Positions 11,670-22,741 of a DNA stretch of 64,000 nucleotides are shown piece after piece (positions within the stretch are counted from its first letter, which is position 1; each line of letters begins with the position of its first letter). The DNA comes from Patiria pectinifera (Eukaryota; Echinodermata; Asteroidea; Valvatida; Asterinidae). A program made the position numbers and the translations under genes. The stretch spans positions 14,336,197-14,400,196 of the forward strand of contig CM057149.1 in NCBI GenBank assembly GCA_029964075.1. Reading direction: 5' to 3'. The notes beneath the pieces were generated by a model that saw nothing but the letters and a program-made list of their open reading frames with translations, was not told the origin of the DNA and made no database searches.

Positions 11670-12004
11670 ACGCATTCCAAAATTTGTATCCTTGTGGAGA
11701 CATTTCTTTGTTCCCGTGTAGTAAAGTGTTCAATTTTGAAAGTGAATTTTCAAAATGCTCTTATTTTAACCAGAATAAGTTTCCTGGGCTGAAATTTGGA
11801 ATTAATATCCCTTTTCTAAAACTCTTCCATCTGCGACAAATAAACACACCTTGGAAATTCCTAGTTTTTGAGTAAAACCCATATATCTATTTCGTGAAAA
11901 CCTTGTGGAGACCTATTCATCTATAGAAATTGCCCTGTGGAGACCTTTACAATGTTTTGTTCACTATTGTGTGTGAGTCTCCACAAGGCAGCGAATTTGT
12001 GGTC
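11670..12004 (+). repeat. Interspersed repeat family Y, copy 1
   Basis: Contains several tgtggagac motifs and cctgggctgaaatttgg; matches 27327-27660 in reverse and 59507-59815. Bordered by (ca)n-type sequence on both sides. Class unknown. Confidence 0.55.
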
Positions 12005-12091
12005 ACCCACACACCCACATACCCACCCACCCACCCACGGAAGGACAAGGCGGAAACAGTATGCCCCTTCGGCTTCGCCGCGGGGCATAAC

Positions 12092-12243
12092 AATGCCGGT
12101 ACCCATTTAACACCTGGGTTGAGAGGAGTAATTGAGGTAAAGTGCCTTACTCAAGGGCACAACACGCATGGCCACGGTGGGGCTCGAACCCACAACCTCT
12201 CGATCACAAATCCTGTGCTCCACCGCTAGACCACACGTGCCCC
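12092..12243 (-). mobile_element. tRNA-derived SINE 5' part, family C
   Basis: tRNA-like head with B-box gggttcgagccccacc and core ending aaatgggtaccggcattg, almost identical to 53958-54110. It stops there, lacking the family's 3' module. Confidence 0.65.
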
Positions 12244-12486
12244 AATTTGTTGCATGGTGCTACCATAAACCTTATCTTATTTTGCTATCGTCACCAATCA
12301 CCATTGTGAACCTTCAAATCGTATCAAATTGCATCACAAATCAACAGTGTATTGATTCTTGGGAATTCAAGTTTGAGTGCGCACATTCAAACAAAGCAAT
12401 TTAAACGCACCCGACATTTCTGTAATCAAACCAGCCAACAACACACAGAACCACTAATTGAGTTTGAAGGTAAGCATGTTAGTTAA

Positions 12487-12887
12487 CCCTAACCGCCATG
12501 AATCCTCCAAAATCCTTTTTGCAAATTGGAGGAATTTGCAGGATTGAGGTTACATGGCAAACGTGGGTTGCTGACTTCGAAGTACGCACTGTGTCAAGGT
12601 CTTGGGCCGGACCTTGTGTTGTTTATGCTCAGCCGTGCATAAATTTAGCCCTTGATTATACTTGACATCCTCCGCACTGCTCCAGGATGTCACTGCCTCT
12701 GCCTCAGCCTATTGACAGTCATAGCCGGAGGATTTTGCAGGATTCAGGCAGTGGTCACCCCTCCATGGACCATATTCAAGAAATAGCGGAGGAATCTGCA
12801 GGATTGAGGCTATATGCTATTTTTCCATGAGGCCATTTGGAGGATTTTCAGGATTGAGGCTACATCCTAGCAAAAAGGCCTAGGGGG
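12487..12887. mobile_element. TTAA-flanked element (CCCTAACC ends)
   Basis: Flanked by TTAA (12483-12486; 12888-12891) with termini CCCTAACC and CCTAGGGGG. Interior holds repeated ggaggattttgcaggattgagg. TTAACCC is the piggyBac-type end. Confidence 0.55.
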
Positions 12888-12972
12888 TTAAGGAAAGAAT
12901 ACTATGCCGACATGACTGTTTCATTTCAACAAATGTTGCTGCCTTTTTTGTTGATTGCTTAGGTTTCTTTAC

Positions 12973-13084
12973 CTCTATGATTTCCTCCAGCGCCGATTTC
13001 CTCTTCCCTGACTTGCCGCCACTGTTGCCATCCTTCCGTTTGACTGATTGCGAGTCCTTCAAGGGGTTGGACCATCTTGATTGC
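12973..13084 (-). CDS. KIN: KIN exon 6 (basic linker, nuclear localisation-like)
   Basis: Encodes QSRWSNPLKDSQSVKRKDGN followed by GKSGKRKSALEEIIE (residues 245-282). The SVKRK and KSALxEI motifs match the equivalent part of vertebrate KIN; the basic cluster could be a nuclear localisation signal. Acceptor ctttttag, donor gtaaag, phase 0. A second acceptor nine bases inside (ATCAAG) would also keep frame. Confidence 0.88.
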
Positions 13085-13274
13085 CTAAAAAGACAAAGAA
13101 ATCAAGAAAATGTTTCAAACGGTTATATTACGATGTAACTACATCCAATAGGGGTGGGAGGTGAGACCCAAGGAAAACTGTCATGGCACATAAATCATTC
13201 AAATACATTATGGACAGTATTGTTAAAGTCATTCAAATGATCTAGATAGGGATACCAGATATGAATACCATTAA

Positions 13275-13620
13275 CCCTAAAGGGGCCAGGGGGTGGATGC
13301 CCCCCTCCCTCAACCTTTAAAAAAAGATTTTTTGCGACCAGAGCTGTTCTGACTTTTTAGCCTCGAGCCTTGCGTATCTTTTTTTGATACCAAAAGCAGA
13401 ATTACCATTCATGCATGTGAATAATTAATTAGCCATAATTCCAAAACCCTTTAACCTACCGGTATAGTCATGAAACTTCTTCGGTATGTTCATGATGAGA
13501 TTGTTCTATGCATGTACCGAGTTTCAAAATGTTCTGTCATCTCAATGGCCGAGATCTTAGGGGGCGCAGCATTCGTCCTCACGGCTGAGAGATGGTCAAA
13601 ATAACCCGGCCCTTTTATGG
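13275..13620. mobile_element. TTAA-flanked element (CCCTAAAGGGGCC ends)
   Basis: Exact TTAA on both sides (13271-13274; 13621-13624); termini CCCTAAAGGGGCC and GGCCCTTTTATGG are inverted. piggyBac-like, 346 bp, non-coding. Confidence 0.6.
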
Positions 13621-13782
13621 TTAAACAATTCAAGTTACAGTTACTGTCAAAAAAAGTTTGGCTGCAGATCCACGCTTTCACTGTCCAGTGTTTATATAGC
13701 TCAACGCAAGGTCCAACAGATGTGCACACCTGTGGCGATGTGTTGCATCTGGCAGGGTTAGGACATGTAATAGGAGCCTTAA

Positions 13783-14206
13783 CCCTAACCCCCTAGGCCC
13801 TTGTTGCTTACAACCATCCTCAATCCTCCAAAATCCTCCAAAATTTTTCAACTCCGCCTAAATTTTTCAAAATTGTCAGACAGTCCTGCCTCAAAATGCA
13901 TTCATCCTCAATCCTCCAAAATCCTCCTCATCCCAAAACTTTGCACTCGTGTTTAAATGAAGGATAACCAACGCCAAATCCTTCAAAATCATCAGACAGT
14001 CCTGCCTCAAAATGCATTCATCCTCAATCCTCCAAAATCCTCTTGTGCTTCATTCACCATTCATCCTCAATCCTCCAAAATCCTCATGTGCTTCAATCAC
14101 CATTCATCCTCAATCCTCCAGAATCCTCATTTGATTCAATCACCATTCATCCTCAATCCTAGAATCCTCCAAAACCGCCAGGAGGATTTTGGAGGAGTGA
14201 GGTGGG
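13783..14206. repeat. Cluster of tcctcaatcctccaaaatcc units
   Basis: Starts CCCTAACCCCCTAGG after TTAA and then repeats tcctcaatcctccaaaatcc about six times, ending about 39 bp before KIN exon 5. Related to the interior of 12487-12887 and to 6520-6710. The right boundary is unclear. Confidence 0.5.
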
Positions 14207-14244
14207 TTATTAAATTTGGGGATAATGTTGAATGTATGACCCAC

Positions 14245-14417
14245 ACTTTGCCATCTTTGGAGACAGCGTCGGATTTCCCTTCACCAGCAGCACCCCTCGG
14301 CTTGCTACTTGCTGGGTCTGTTTTAGAGGCCGTCCCAGCTGCCATCTGGCCCAGGTTGAAGCTGACCAGACCCTCCCCTTCCTCCCGCTGTAGCTCAGTG
14401 AACTCCTGACTGGTATC
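14245..14417 (-). CDS. KIN: KIN exon 5 (variable linker)
   Basis: Encodes DTSQEFTELQREEGEGLVSF and a low-complexity Ala/Ser/Gly/Lys linker (residues 188-245). The FTEL and VSFNL motifs correspond to the FTEL...VTFNL segment of vertebrate KIN. Acceptor taacttcag. The donor was set at AAAGT|gtgggt because this matches the one-base start of exon 6; the alternative AAA|gtgtgg two bases earlier would break the frame. Confidence 0.85.
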
Positions 14418-14492
14418 CTGAAGTTAAAAAGGAAAATGAACGATACATTAGAGGAGTGGCAGGAGAAAACCAGAGATTTCAAAAACTGGTTA

Positions 14493-14871
14493 GGCCAACA
14501 ACAAAAAATATTCGGTCTCTGGTCAGACCAAAGTTCCGGAATAGACGCAGGGACGCGGCTTTTTTTTTTTTTGCTTTTTTTTTTTTTTTTTCAAGCTTGG
14601 ATTGTACAGACAAGGTGGGGTACTATTTTGCTTTTTTGGTGTCCTCATGTACATTGGTGTCCTCCATAATTTGCCTTGGTGCTCTCAATCATTTGCCTTG
14701 GTGCAATTTCCCATTCCTTGGTGCTCTTTGGTAAAAACAATTGAGGAGGTGCGGCAATAGAGGGCGCTGTTGGAGCTACCGTGGAACATTTTGGAAAAAA
14801 AAAAGATTGACGCGCATGATTAAAATCGACGCGCGCGCTGACCAGAGACCGACTTATTTTCTTTTTTGGCC
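14493..14871 (+). mobile_element. Harbinger-like MITE, family V copy 1
   Basis: Inverted termini GGCC...ttcggtctctggtcag and ctgaccagagaccgac...GGCC, flanked by TTA (14490-14492; 14872-14874). Interior has ccttggtgc repeats. Non-coding. Confidence 0.7.
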
Positions 14872-15118
14872 TTATCCTAATTTTCTTTTTTCAAACCGAA
14901 TATCAGGAAGTTCCCATCTAGCTCACAGTCATGCCAACAAAAACTGACGAGTGAGGTGCCGCATGCAATGCTACCCTGAGGATTGGGCCTAGTTTGTAGT
15001 ATTCAGTGACCACTGGGCCTTTGCAAAAACAATCCAGAACTGCAATGTTGAAAAAAAAAATGGGTGGAAACACTCTGACAAGTTGAATGGACAGGCTATT
15101 CATATACGCTGGAACGCC

Positions 15119-15421
15119 AAGGGCGGATCCAAAACACAATTTTTTTGGGGGGGGGGCCAAAAAAAAATTTGGTCCCCCAAAAAAGTGGGTCAAAAAAATT
15201 TTGGCGTGGGGTTCGGGGCCCGCTTAAGGGCCCCGAAAAAAAAATTGGATTCTAGATGCTCTGTGGTGCGATCTGAGGCAATTTCTGACCACTTTAACCA
15301 ATTTTTTTTTGAGGAAAAGATGGTGGTGTACTCATTGCCTGCCCCCCCCCAAAAAAAATTGGTTTCAATTTGGGGGGGGGGGGGGGGCATGGCCCCCTTT
15401 GGCCCCCCTGGATCCGCCCTT
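15119..15421. mobile_element. TIR element family Z, copy 1
   Basis: Termini AAGGGCGGATCC and GGATCCGCCCTT with G/C homopolymer runs inside. Flanks tggaacgcc and tggaatgcc look like a 9-bp duplication with one mismatch. Internal block gatgctctgtggtgcgatct recurs at 19100-19545 and 23840-23900. Confidence 0.6.
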
Positions 15422-15873
15422 GTGGAATGCCGGTATAACGAACATCGTTGGATCCACAGAAAGTGTTCGTAGTAACGATCGTTCGGTATAGCGATTTTGA
15501 ACCGCCGGTACCCTCTTTTGACCAATAGTGAAGTGGCATTTCCCACATCCCGCGGCCGCACGAGGAGTCGTCACGAAACTTTAGCAACGGGTGGTTTTCC
15601 CTTTTATTCCCTTGGGAAGTTATAGCCATCTATCACTCTTCAACATTCAAACACGATGTATCTATGGGTCGTTTGATGTTCGGGAATTAAAAGTGGCCCA
15701 AATAGTGTTTAATACGTCTACAACTGGTAGATTTTTTTTTGTTAACCTGTTGACTTTTTTCAACAACAATGTTCGGTACGTTTTGTACATTAAAACTGGG
15801 AGCCAAGGATGATGTTTGGTATAGCCGAATGTTCGGTATAGCGGTGTTCGGTATAGCGGCGTTCCACTGTACC
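15422..15873. mobile_element. TIR element with ggtatagcg motifs, interrupted by Z copy 1
   Basis: Left end gtggaatgccggtataacgaa and right end ttcggtatagcggcgttccac are inverted. Family Z copy 1 appears to have inserted at its left terminus. Confidence 0.45.
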
Positions 15874-16675
15874 AAAAAGACTACTAGCAAGTGAATGCAG
15901 TTACATGTACAATCAGAGACAATGGAGCAAATTGGGGGATGTCCCAGGTGTTTTCTTTAGCCTGTCACACAAAAAATGGAAAGCTTAATTTTGTTAAGGT
16001 TGGTTTGGAATTTGCGGTTTCCAAACTGGAAACCGACCAGTGGAATTCAAACCAAATTTTAAAAAATCTGGATTTAAATCCTACCACTACATATATATTA
16101 GACTGAGTCCATGCAGATCCTATGTAAATGGAATGGTATTCAGTACATGAGTTTTGTTCAATATTTACATTTTTTCTGAGTCATGTTAAAAATCCATTGA
16201 ATAGACCAGCTTAACCACTTTGAGCCGGGTTCATTTTTGCCAAAAATTGAGAAATTTTCAAAGGCAAAACTTCCCAGCCAACTTCTGATATATACAGCCC
16301 AACGCCAATGCTGATTCGCAAGAGTGATTTCAACAGTATTTGTACGATATATCTTACCGAAACCTCATATGATTCAATAAAGGGCACAACAGCCCATACA
16401 ACAGTCCGCGTCAACACATGGTCTGCCTCCACAGACTACCGGTACATGGACCTTGTGTGTGTGTGTACAAAAGGCACGAGGGATTAGCGTGTTTAGACGT
16501 CACCCGGAGGCGAGTCGAGGCAATCTTGACGTCTTAACCCGTCAGCCGTGCCTGTGCACAAAAACAGCCAGTGCATGTTATCACGGCCTCCGGCACAAGC
16601 TGGTTAACTCAGCTTGCCCTGTCTCGTTTGTAAAGAATCTGTACTCGATTGAAACAAGATCCAAAAATTACTCAC

Positions 16676-16860
16676 CTGGTCTGTTTTGTTCTCGGCAGCC
16701 TTCTCCACCTGTCGCTGGATGAATCTCTGTGTGCGTTCCTCGTCATCCAGCTCCAGTTTCTCTTTCTTGGCAAGGCTCTCCTGTCTGGCGATGGTCTCTG
16801 GGTCACGGTCAATGTAGGCGATGAACCAACCCTTCTCCGTCTGGTCCACTTTGCAAAAAC
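16676..16860 (-). CDS. KIN: KIN exon 4 (CKVD...RDPETI block)
   Basis: Encodes GFCKVDQTEKGWFIAYIDRD followed by PETIARQ and a charged helix rich in Lys/Glu/Asp (residues 126-187). This matches the end of the family's winged-helix domain and the following helix. Acceptor catctcgtag completes the Gly codon split from exon 3; donor gtgagt, phase 0. Confidence 0.94.
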
Positions 16861-17127
16861 CTACGAGATGATGAACGAAAAGCAGAAACAAAATATTTCA
16901 GTTACTGTAGCGCCCGAGACTGCCGTGGAACGACAATGGAGGGGCCGGCGACCAAGAACCAGTCTAAAACAACCCGTACCGGTCAGCCGACCTGCTGCGA
17001 TCAGTCGGTCAATAGCACATCGCGTACACGGTTTCTTACACAATGTGACGTTCGCTGATGATGCCAGGGGGTGACAAACATTTTGTTAATGTAGAAATAC
17101 GACCAGTGGTAAAATTCTAAATCGTAG

Positions 17128-17436
17128 GGCAAGTTCGCGCAAGGACTATAGTTAACCATTGGTCGACTAACGCTTGCCCGAACTCTGTCTAGTCGACGAT
17201 GGTTGACTACTCTAGTCGACTATTTGGAACCAGCCTACTGGGGTTGGTTGCTTCGCTGGTAACCAATAGCCGCGCGCATTCATAACGCTAGCAGAGAGCC
17301 AGGATCCAGAAGTTTTGCGATGACATTTTGACCAGCGTTTGACTAGAGACGTTCGCACGTTGCTATTAGTGCGCAGGCGTTAGGTACGTCACAAATCAAC
17401 CACTAGTCGACTAATGGTCCTTGCCCGAACTTGGCC
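17128..17436. mobile_element. TIR element with ggcaagttcgcgcaagg ends
   Basis: Left GGGCAAGTTCGCGCAAGGAC and right, inverted, GGCCAAGTTCGGGCAAGGAC, with gtcgacta motifs repeated inside. GTA occurs on both flanks but is too short to be decisive. Confidence 0.5.
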
Positions 17437-18028
17437 GTATTTGACGTCCATCGGTGAATTGAGAAGGGTTTTGATTAAGACAAATGGACAATTTGAATGC
17501 GTTTTTTATGTACATAATGCCGCTGTTACTTCGTCTTTTGCCTTTTGTAAAATACGGCAATACACGACAAATGCACATTATTTCATGTAGAGGCAAGAGC
17601 AAGGGTTAAACCAATAGGCAGTCAATCCTTAAGCTTCCTGCCACTTAAGCAGTCACGGAGAGTCGAAATTCACTTCCGCTTTCCCTGCTATACTTTAAAC
17701 AAAGACTAGTCGCCAGCAGTCAGATCATTAAGTCATTCAAGCACTATGTCTAGTCAAACTGGGTCAACAGCCAAAGCAGGCAAGTTTTGGTCACTACTGT
17801 TTTATCACTTACCCGGAGTCAAAGCATAGCTGTATCAAGTTACTTAATCAGTCCAAGGCAGTCAATCCTGCTTTATGTGGGCTGGGAATTCTTACGGGTT
17901 GAAAACAGTCACTTGATTGATTTTGACTGCAAGGACAACATGGCACAGAATGTATGGCTGCACAGGAGTGTTAATAATGTAGCTCAACACAGCTACATAA
18001 AGATTCTGGAAAAATACATTATCAGTCC

Positions 18029-18686
18029 TGCACCCGATTTCATCAAACTCTTCGTAAATTACGATGCATCGCAGCGATGCGACGCGTCGTATCTCTACAA
18101 TGCGTTGCAGCTGCGACGCGTCCTGCAATCCATTTCACAAAACACGTCGTAAGTGCGACGCGTCGTAGGTGTATTTATAGCACAACTCGGTGACTGTTTT
18201 ATGTATTTAGTCAGCGTACAGTAAATAGTCGTCTGATATTCGACAAAGAGTCGTCGGATCTCAGCTCGAAATTTGTTAAAACGTAAAGCAAAATGGCGGC
18301 CGTGCAATGCAATTTTGAAGGAAAACAAACTCTCATTGGACTGTATAGCTACTTTGAAATTTCAATTCTAATATTCCGGTCTAATTCATAATTATTCAAT
18401 GAATTTTCTATTTACAACTTTACACACATTGCCTCGGTATTATAATCTCATTAATATAATGTTTATGGCATAAAACTGGCTTAGAAATGACTCTTCTTAT
18501 TTTGCGACGACCACTAGACACGTCTTAACTTGCGACGTGTTTTAAGCCACTGTCAAGGAAATTACGACGCGTTCAACACATCGTAACTTTCGTGAAATGG
18601 AAGATACGACGCATCACGAGTTGCGACGTGTTACACGTCGTAACTCGAGTTGCGACGCGTCGCAGCGCTTCATGAAATCGGGTGCA
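18029..18686. mobile_element. CpG-rich TIR element next to KIN exon 3
   Basis: Termini TGCACCCGATTTCAT and ATGAAATCGGGTGCA. Many gcgacgcgtcg-type units in both halves can pair. No coding capacity; ends about 12 bp from the KIN exon 3 donor hexamer. Confidence 0.6.
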
Positions 18687-18704
18687 GAGTTGATCTTTCC
18701 GTAC

Positions 18705-18871
18705 CTTCCCTTCCAAGCCACTTGACAAATTCGGTCAGCGTTTCCCACTTGGTGGCATTCATGTGGCAGTGATCCTTGTGCTGAATGTACTCATTGTAGA
18801 CCACGTTGCAGTGGACTCGCCGGGTGTTGAAACGTCGGCGAAGCAATTCCATGAAGGTGTCAAAGAATTCC
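18705..18871 (-). CDS. KIN: KIN exon 3 (winged-helix core)
   Basis: Encodes residues 70-125 including LLRRRFNTRRVH, VVYNEYIQHKDH and HMNATKWETLTEF, the most conserved block of the KIN17 family. Acceptor ctgatcag, donor gtacgg, ending with one base of a Gly codon. A CpG-rich inverted-repeat element (18029-18686) ends about 12 bp beyond the donor hexamer. Confidence 0.94.
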
Positions 18872-19084
18872 CTGATCAGTGGAGGAGCCCATAAAAAGTC
18901 ATAGAGATTAAAATAATGTTTACTGCAGAGGTATTTACGTGTACATTTACAGGCCACAGGCATGTTGTATGGACTCTGTATGTACCCCCTCAATAGTTAC
19001 AAAAGCAGAGTCGGGGGCAGGGGCGTCAATCGCTTCTCAAACGTGGAGGCATACCTTGATCAGAAATAATGCGAGCGCGAAGTG

Positions 19085-19560
19085 CGAAGCCCTTACAGCT
19101 TGGGGTTCGGGGCCCTGAAAAAATCGGATTCTAGGTGCTCATGTGGTGTGATCTGAGGCAATTTCTGACCACTTTAACCAATATTTTCTGAGCAAAAGAT
19201 AATGATTTTATCACTTTCGAGGTTGAAGTCATTGAATAAGTTATTATATTCTAAGCTAAAGGCGTGGGGTTCGGGGGCCTGCTTAAGGGCCCCGAAAAAA
19301 ATTGATTCTAGATGCTCTGTGGTGCGATCTGAGGCAATTTCTGACCACTTTAACCAATATTTTCCCAGCAAAATATAATAATTTAAAAATCGTTTTCAAG
19401 GTTGAAGTCATTGAATAAGCTATTATATTCAGAGCTAAACGCGTTGGGTTCGGGGTCTGAGGGCCCCGAAAATTTTTGGATTCTAAATGCTCTGTGGTGT
19501 GATCTGAGGCAATTTCTGACCACTTTTACCAATATTTTCTTAGCAAAAGATACATTGTAG
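19085..19560 (+). repeat. Three tandem partial copies of family Z interior
   Basis: Units of about 165-180 bp start with ggggttcggggccc and contain tctgaggcaatttctgacca. These match the interior of family Z without its termini. Confidence 0.55.
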
Positions 19561-19819
19561 TAGATATTAAATAGGGCCCTGTAAATGAGGCATAATAGGG
19601 CCCTGTAAATGAGGCACGAGTTCAAAAATCTGGGGGGGACATTTGATATTGTGTCCCCCACCCTTCAAAAAGGGGGGGGGGGGGGGTCATGTCCCCCCCC
19701 CCCCCCAGGATTCACGCCCATGGTTGGAGGAGACCACTTTGAGGGACATTTGGGTGCATTGCTTGCAACGCCTGATGGTAAAGCAATGCTTGTGCACATT
19801 TGCAATAATTAGTAAATTG

Positions 19820-20448
19820 CTAGCCCAGGTTGGACTCCGTTGTGTCACGCAACGGAGTCCAGGCTATGAATCTCTCCTGCCACAGCGAAAAAAATTATAA
19901 CACTTTTTTTTCATATTTTTGCCTGACGGAGGAAGCTGAAATTTCTCGAAATTTCGCTTACATATTCCTTGTGTCCAGAATTGTGCCTGCGCTGGGTTTA
20001 GAAAAGACAAATATATCCACGGGCAGCATGTTTACCGAAAATAAACCGCAATTCAACGCTTTCGTTGAAAACATTTTCAGTACGAACTCCCCGTGTGAAG
20101 ATTACGCAAGCGCGTGCATGCACACCTAGCACGCTGCCGCCACGGCAGCAAACGGCACGCGCGTGTACGTCTTCACACGGAGAGTTCTTACTGAAAATAT
20201 TTTCAATGAAAACGTAGAACTTGCAGTTTATTCACGGTAAACACGCCGCCCACGGAAATATTTGCCTTTTCTAAACCCAGTGCAGGCACAATTCGGGACA
20301 CAAGGAATATGTAAGCGAAATTTCAGCTTCCTCCGTCAAGTAAAAATATGAAAAAAATGCGTTATAAGTTTTTTTTCACTATGGTGGTAGAATTTATACC
20401 CTGGACGTCAGTCGTAATGCAATGAAGACGTTGTCCAACCTGGGCTAG
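19820..20448. mobile_element. Foldback element 1 (ctagcccaggttgg ends)
   Basis: About 629 bp, arms pair along most of their length (ctagcccaggttgg...ccaacctgggctag) with a subterminal hairpin gactccgttg...caacggagtc on the left. Flanking 9-mers match only partly, so the duplication is unproven. The 99-residue ORF inside is a by-product of the repeat. Confidence 0.65.
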
Positions 20449-20547
20449 TAAAAACTTTGCGTCAAATGCGTCAAAAGTGTCTCCCCACATGAGCTCTCAA
20501 ATGTGGTCCATTGTATGTGCACGGAGTCTATTGAAGACAAAACTCAC

Positions 20548-20642
20548 TCTGAAAAATGGTCCAGGAATTTTTCTTCATTTTCAGCGAACAGAAGAAGCTG
20601 TCTCTGGTGAGACTCCGACATTGTGTGGCACTTGAAGCCATT
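20548..20642 (-). CDS. KIN: KIN exon 2 (second half of zinc finger)
   Basis: Encodes NGFKCHTMSESHQRQLLL and the start of the winged-helix region (residues 39-70). It supplies H44 and H50, which complete the CCHH finger with exon 1. Acceptor ...ctgctag, donor gtgagt, leaving two bases of a Glu codon that exon 3 completes. It lies just outside the large palindrome at 20758-21426. Confidence 0.93.
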
Positions 20643-20757
20643 CTAGCAGAGAAAAAACAAACAGCAAAACAAAGTTATTCAAATGTATCAGATATCCAGC
20701 CCTTCCAGCTTTAACATTTTATAATGAACGTAGCATGGCCATTAACATGGTGCAGCC

Positions 20758-21426
20758 TACTCCTAGAACTATGAGGCTCCGCGTGAGCGGAGCCTCATAG
20801 ATGTAGAAGCCCGCAAAATTGTCTGCAGCACAAAACACTAATAAAGTACAAAAACGACCATCAAAATGCAGACATTTCATACAGAACCGCTGCACAGTTT
20901 GCCCCTATACTCCGTACTTTATCTCTTGACATACTCACGTATCATGTGCGGAACTAACATGGGTGGATTCTGTCGGTTTTTAGGCCAAAATGATGAAAAA
21001 TATGCCCTTTCCGCACTGAGCCAACCTGACACTTGAAACGTGCACGCATATGATCGAGCGATGATTTTCGGTTCGCATTTCGCTTGTACCCCCGCGGCGC
21101 GCTCCGAGCGAACCGAAAATCATCGCTCGATCATATGCGTGCACGTTTCAAGTGTAAGGTTGGCTCAGTGCGGAAAGGGCATATTTTTCATCATTTTGGT
21201 CTAAAAACCGACAGAATCCACCCATGTTAGTTCCGCACATGATACGTGAGTATGTCAAGAGATAAAGTACGGAGTATAGGGGCAAACTGTGCAGCGGTTC
21301 TGTGTGAAATGTCTGCATTTTGATGGACGTTTTCGTACTTTATTAGTGTTTTGTGCTGCAGACAATGTTGCGGGCTTCTACATCTATGAGGCTCCGCTCA
21401 CGCGGAGCCTCACAGTTCTAGGAGTA
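20758..21426. mobile_element. Foldback element 2: 319-bp arms, exact 9-bp target duplication
   Basis: Arms 20758-21076 and 21108-21426 are near-perfect reverse complements of equal length around a 31-bp loop. Flanked by exact ggtgcagcc (20749-20757; 21427-21435). Each arm end carries the hairpin gaggctccgc...gcggagcctc. Mutator-like foldback element without transposase. Confidence 0.85.
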
Positions 21427-21564
21427 GGTGCAGCCCACAACACGGCACACACTATTTGACCTGCAAATTCACCCACAGGCAATGAAATCCACATGAAATT
21501 ACCGTGTGTGTGAACAGCGCGTATCCCAACGCTGATCTGTTGTAGGACGGCCATTTACTTGTAA

Positions 21565-22694
21565 GGCAGTGGATATTTTGCCGGAGACGGCAAACCTTTA
21601 GTAAACGTTAGTTTCCCGGATATGCACTGAACATGCGCAGTTACTGTGTTTTTTTTACTTGAACATTTTCCGGTGACAAATTTTAATCTGGCTCCATGCC
21701 AATATTATCGTTGTAACCTCATATTCACAAGATGGGATTCAGACCATTTTATAATTTCGGACTTTATTTCCCTTTTAAAAAAAATCCTCCAGAGCCACAA
21801 ATTTGAAAAAGAAAATGTAATACTCTGCAAAAAATGTTTGAGACATGTTAAAATAAGGCAGTGGATATTTTGCCGGAGACAGCAAACCTTCAGTAAACGT
21901 TAGTTTGCCGGATATGCACTGAACATGCGCAGTTACTGTTTTTTTGTACTTTAACATTTTCCGGTGACAAATTTTAGTCTGGCTCCATGCCAATATTATC
22001 CTTGTATTTTTGTATTAACAAGATGGGAATCAGACCATTTTATAATTTCGGACTTTATTTCCCTTTAAAAAAAATCCTCCAGAGCCATAAATCTGAAAAA
22101 GAAAAAGTAATACTTTGCAATAAAATGTTTGAGACATATTAAAATAATAAAAGAAGAATATTCTTATTTATTTGGGGATTGGAAAAAAAAACCTTAAAAT
22201 TGTGGCAGGGTCAGGATTTGAACTCGGGACATCCCACTCACTAGAGCTATTGCTTAACCAGTGCACCGACTGTGCTACACAACTTTGGTGGGAATTCAAT
22301 ACATGTTATAATTCAGCCCTATCTTAAAGAGTACAGCGCCCTCTGTTGATATGGATTATTAAACGTTAGTTTGCCGGCGTTACCTCCGGCAAAATATACA
22401 CTACCTTAAAATAATAAAAGAAGAATATTCTTATTTATTTGGGGATGAAAAAAAAACTTTAAAATGTGGTGCGGTCGGAATCGAACGCGAGTCATCCAGC
22501 TTACTATAGCCTTTGCTTAACCACTACCTGACTACACCAAACGTGCTACACAACTTTTAGTGGGAATTTAATACATATTATAATTCAGCCCTATTTTAAA
22601 GAGTACAGCGCCCTCTGCTGATATGGATTGCCGCCGGCAAACCTTTAGTAAACGTTAGTTTGCCGTCATTACCTCCGGCAAAATATCCACTATC
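21565..22694. mobile_element. Outer element of a self-nested TIR pair
   Basis: Begins GGCAGTGGATATTTTGCC and ends GGCAAAATATCCACTATC, flanked by tacttgtaa (21556-21564) and tatttgtaa (22695-22703), 8 of 9 identical. Interrupted by a second copy at 21857-22395. Its interior includes a tRNA-like stretch. Ends 47 bp from KIN exon 1. Confidence 0.7.
21857..22395. mobile_element. Inner element nested in its own family
   Basis: GGCAGTGGATATTTTGCC ... GGCAAAATATACACTACC, flanked by exact TTAAAATAA (21848-21856; 22396-22404). Includes a minus-strand tRNA-like segment (22205-22285) with B-box gagttcaaatcc. Confidence 0.75.
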
Positions 22695-22741
22695 TATTTG
22701 TAATGTTGTGATATTAAGATAATTAACACGTCATAAGTTAC

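Noticed and set aside
15083..15629. Several overlapping 110-130-residue ORFs on both strands
   Set aside because: Generated by poly-G/poly-C and poly-A runs of family Z; residues are glycine, proline and lysine strings.
19830..20129. 99-residue plus-strand ORF
   Set aside because: Lies wholly in one arm and loop of foldback element 1; no family motif, and the mirrored arm offers no equivalent protein.
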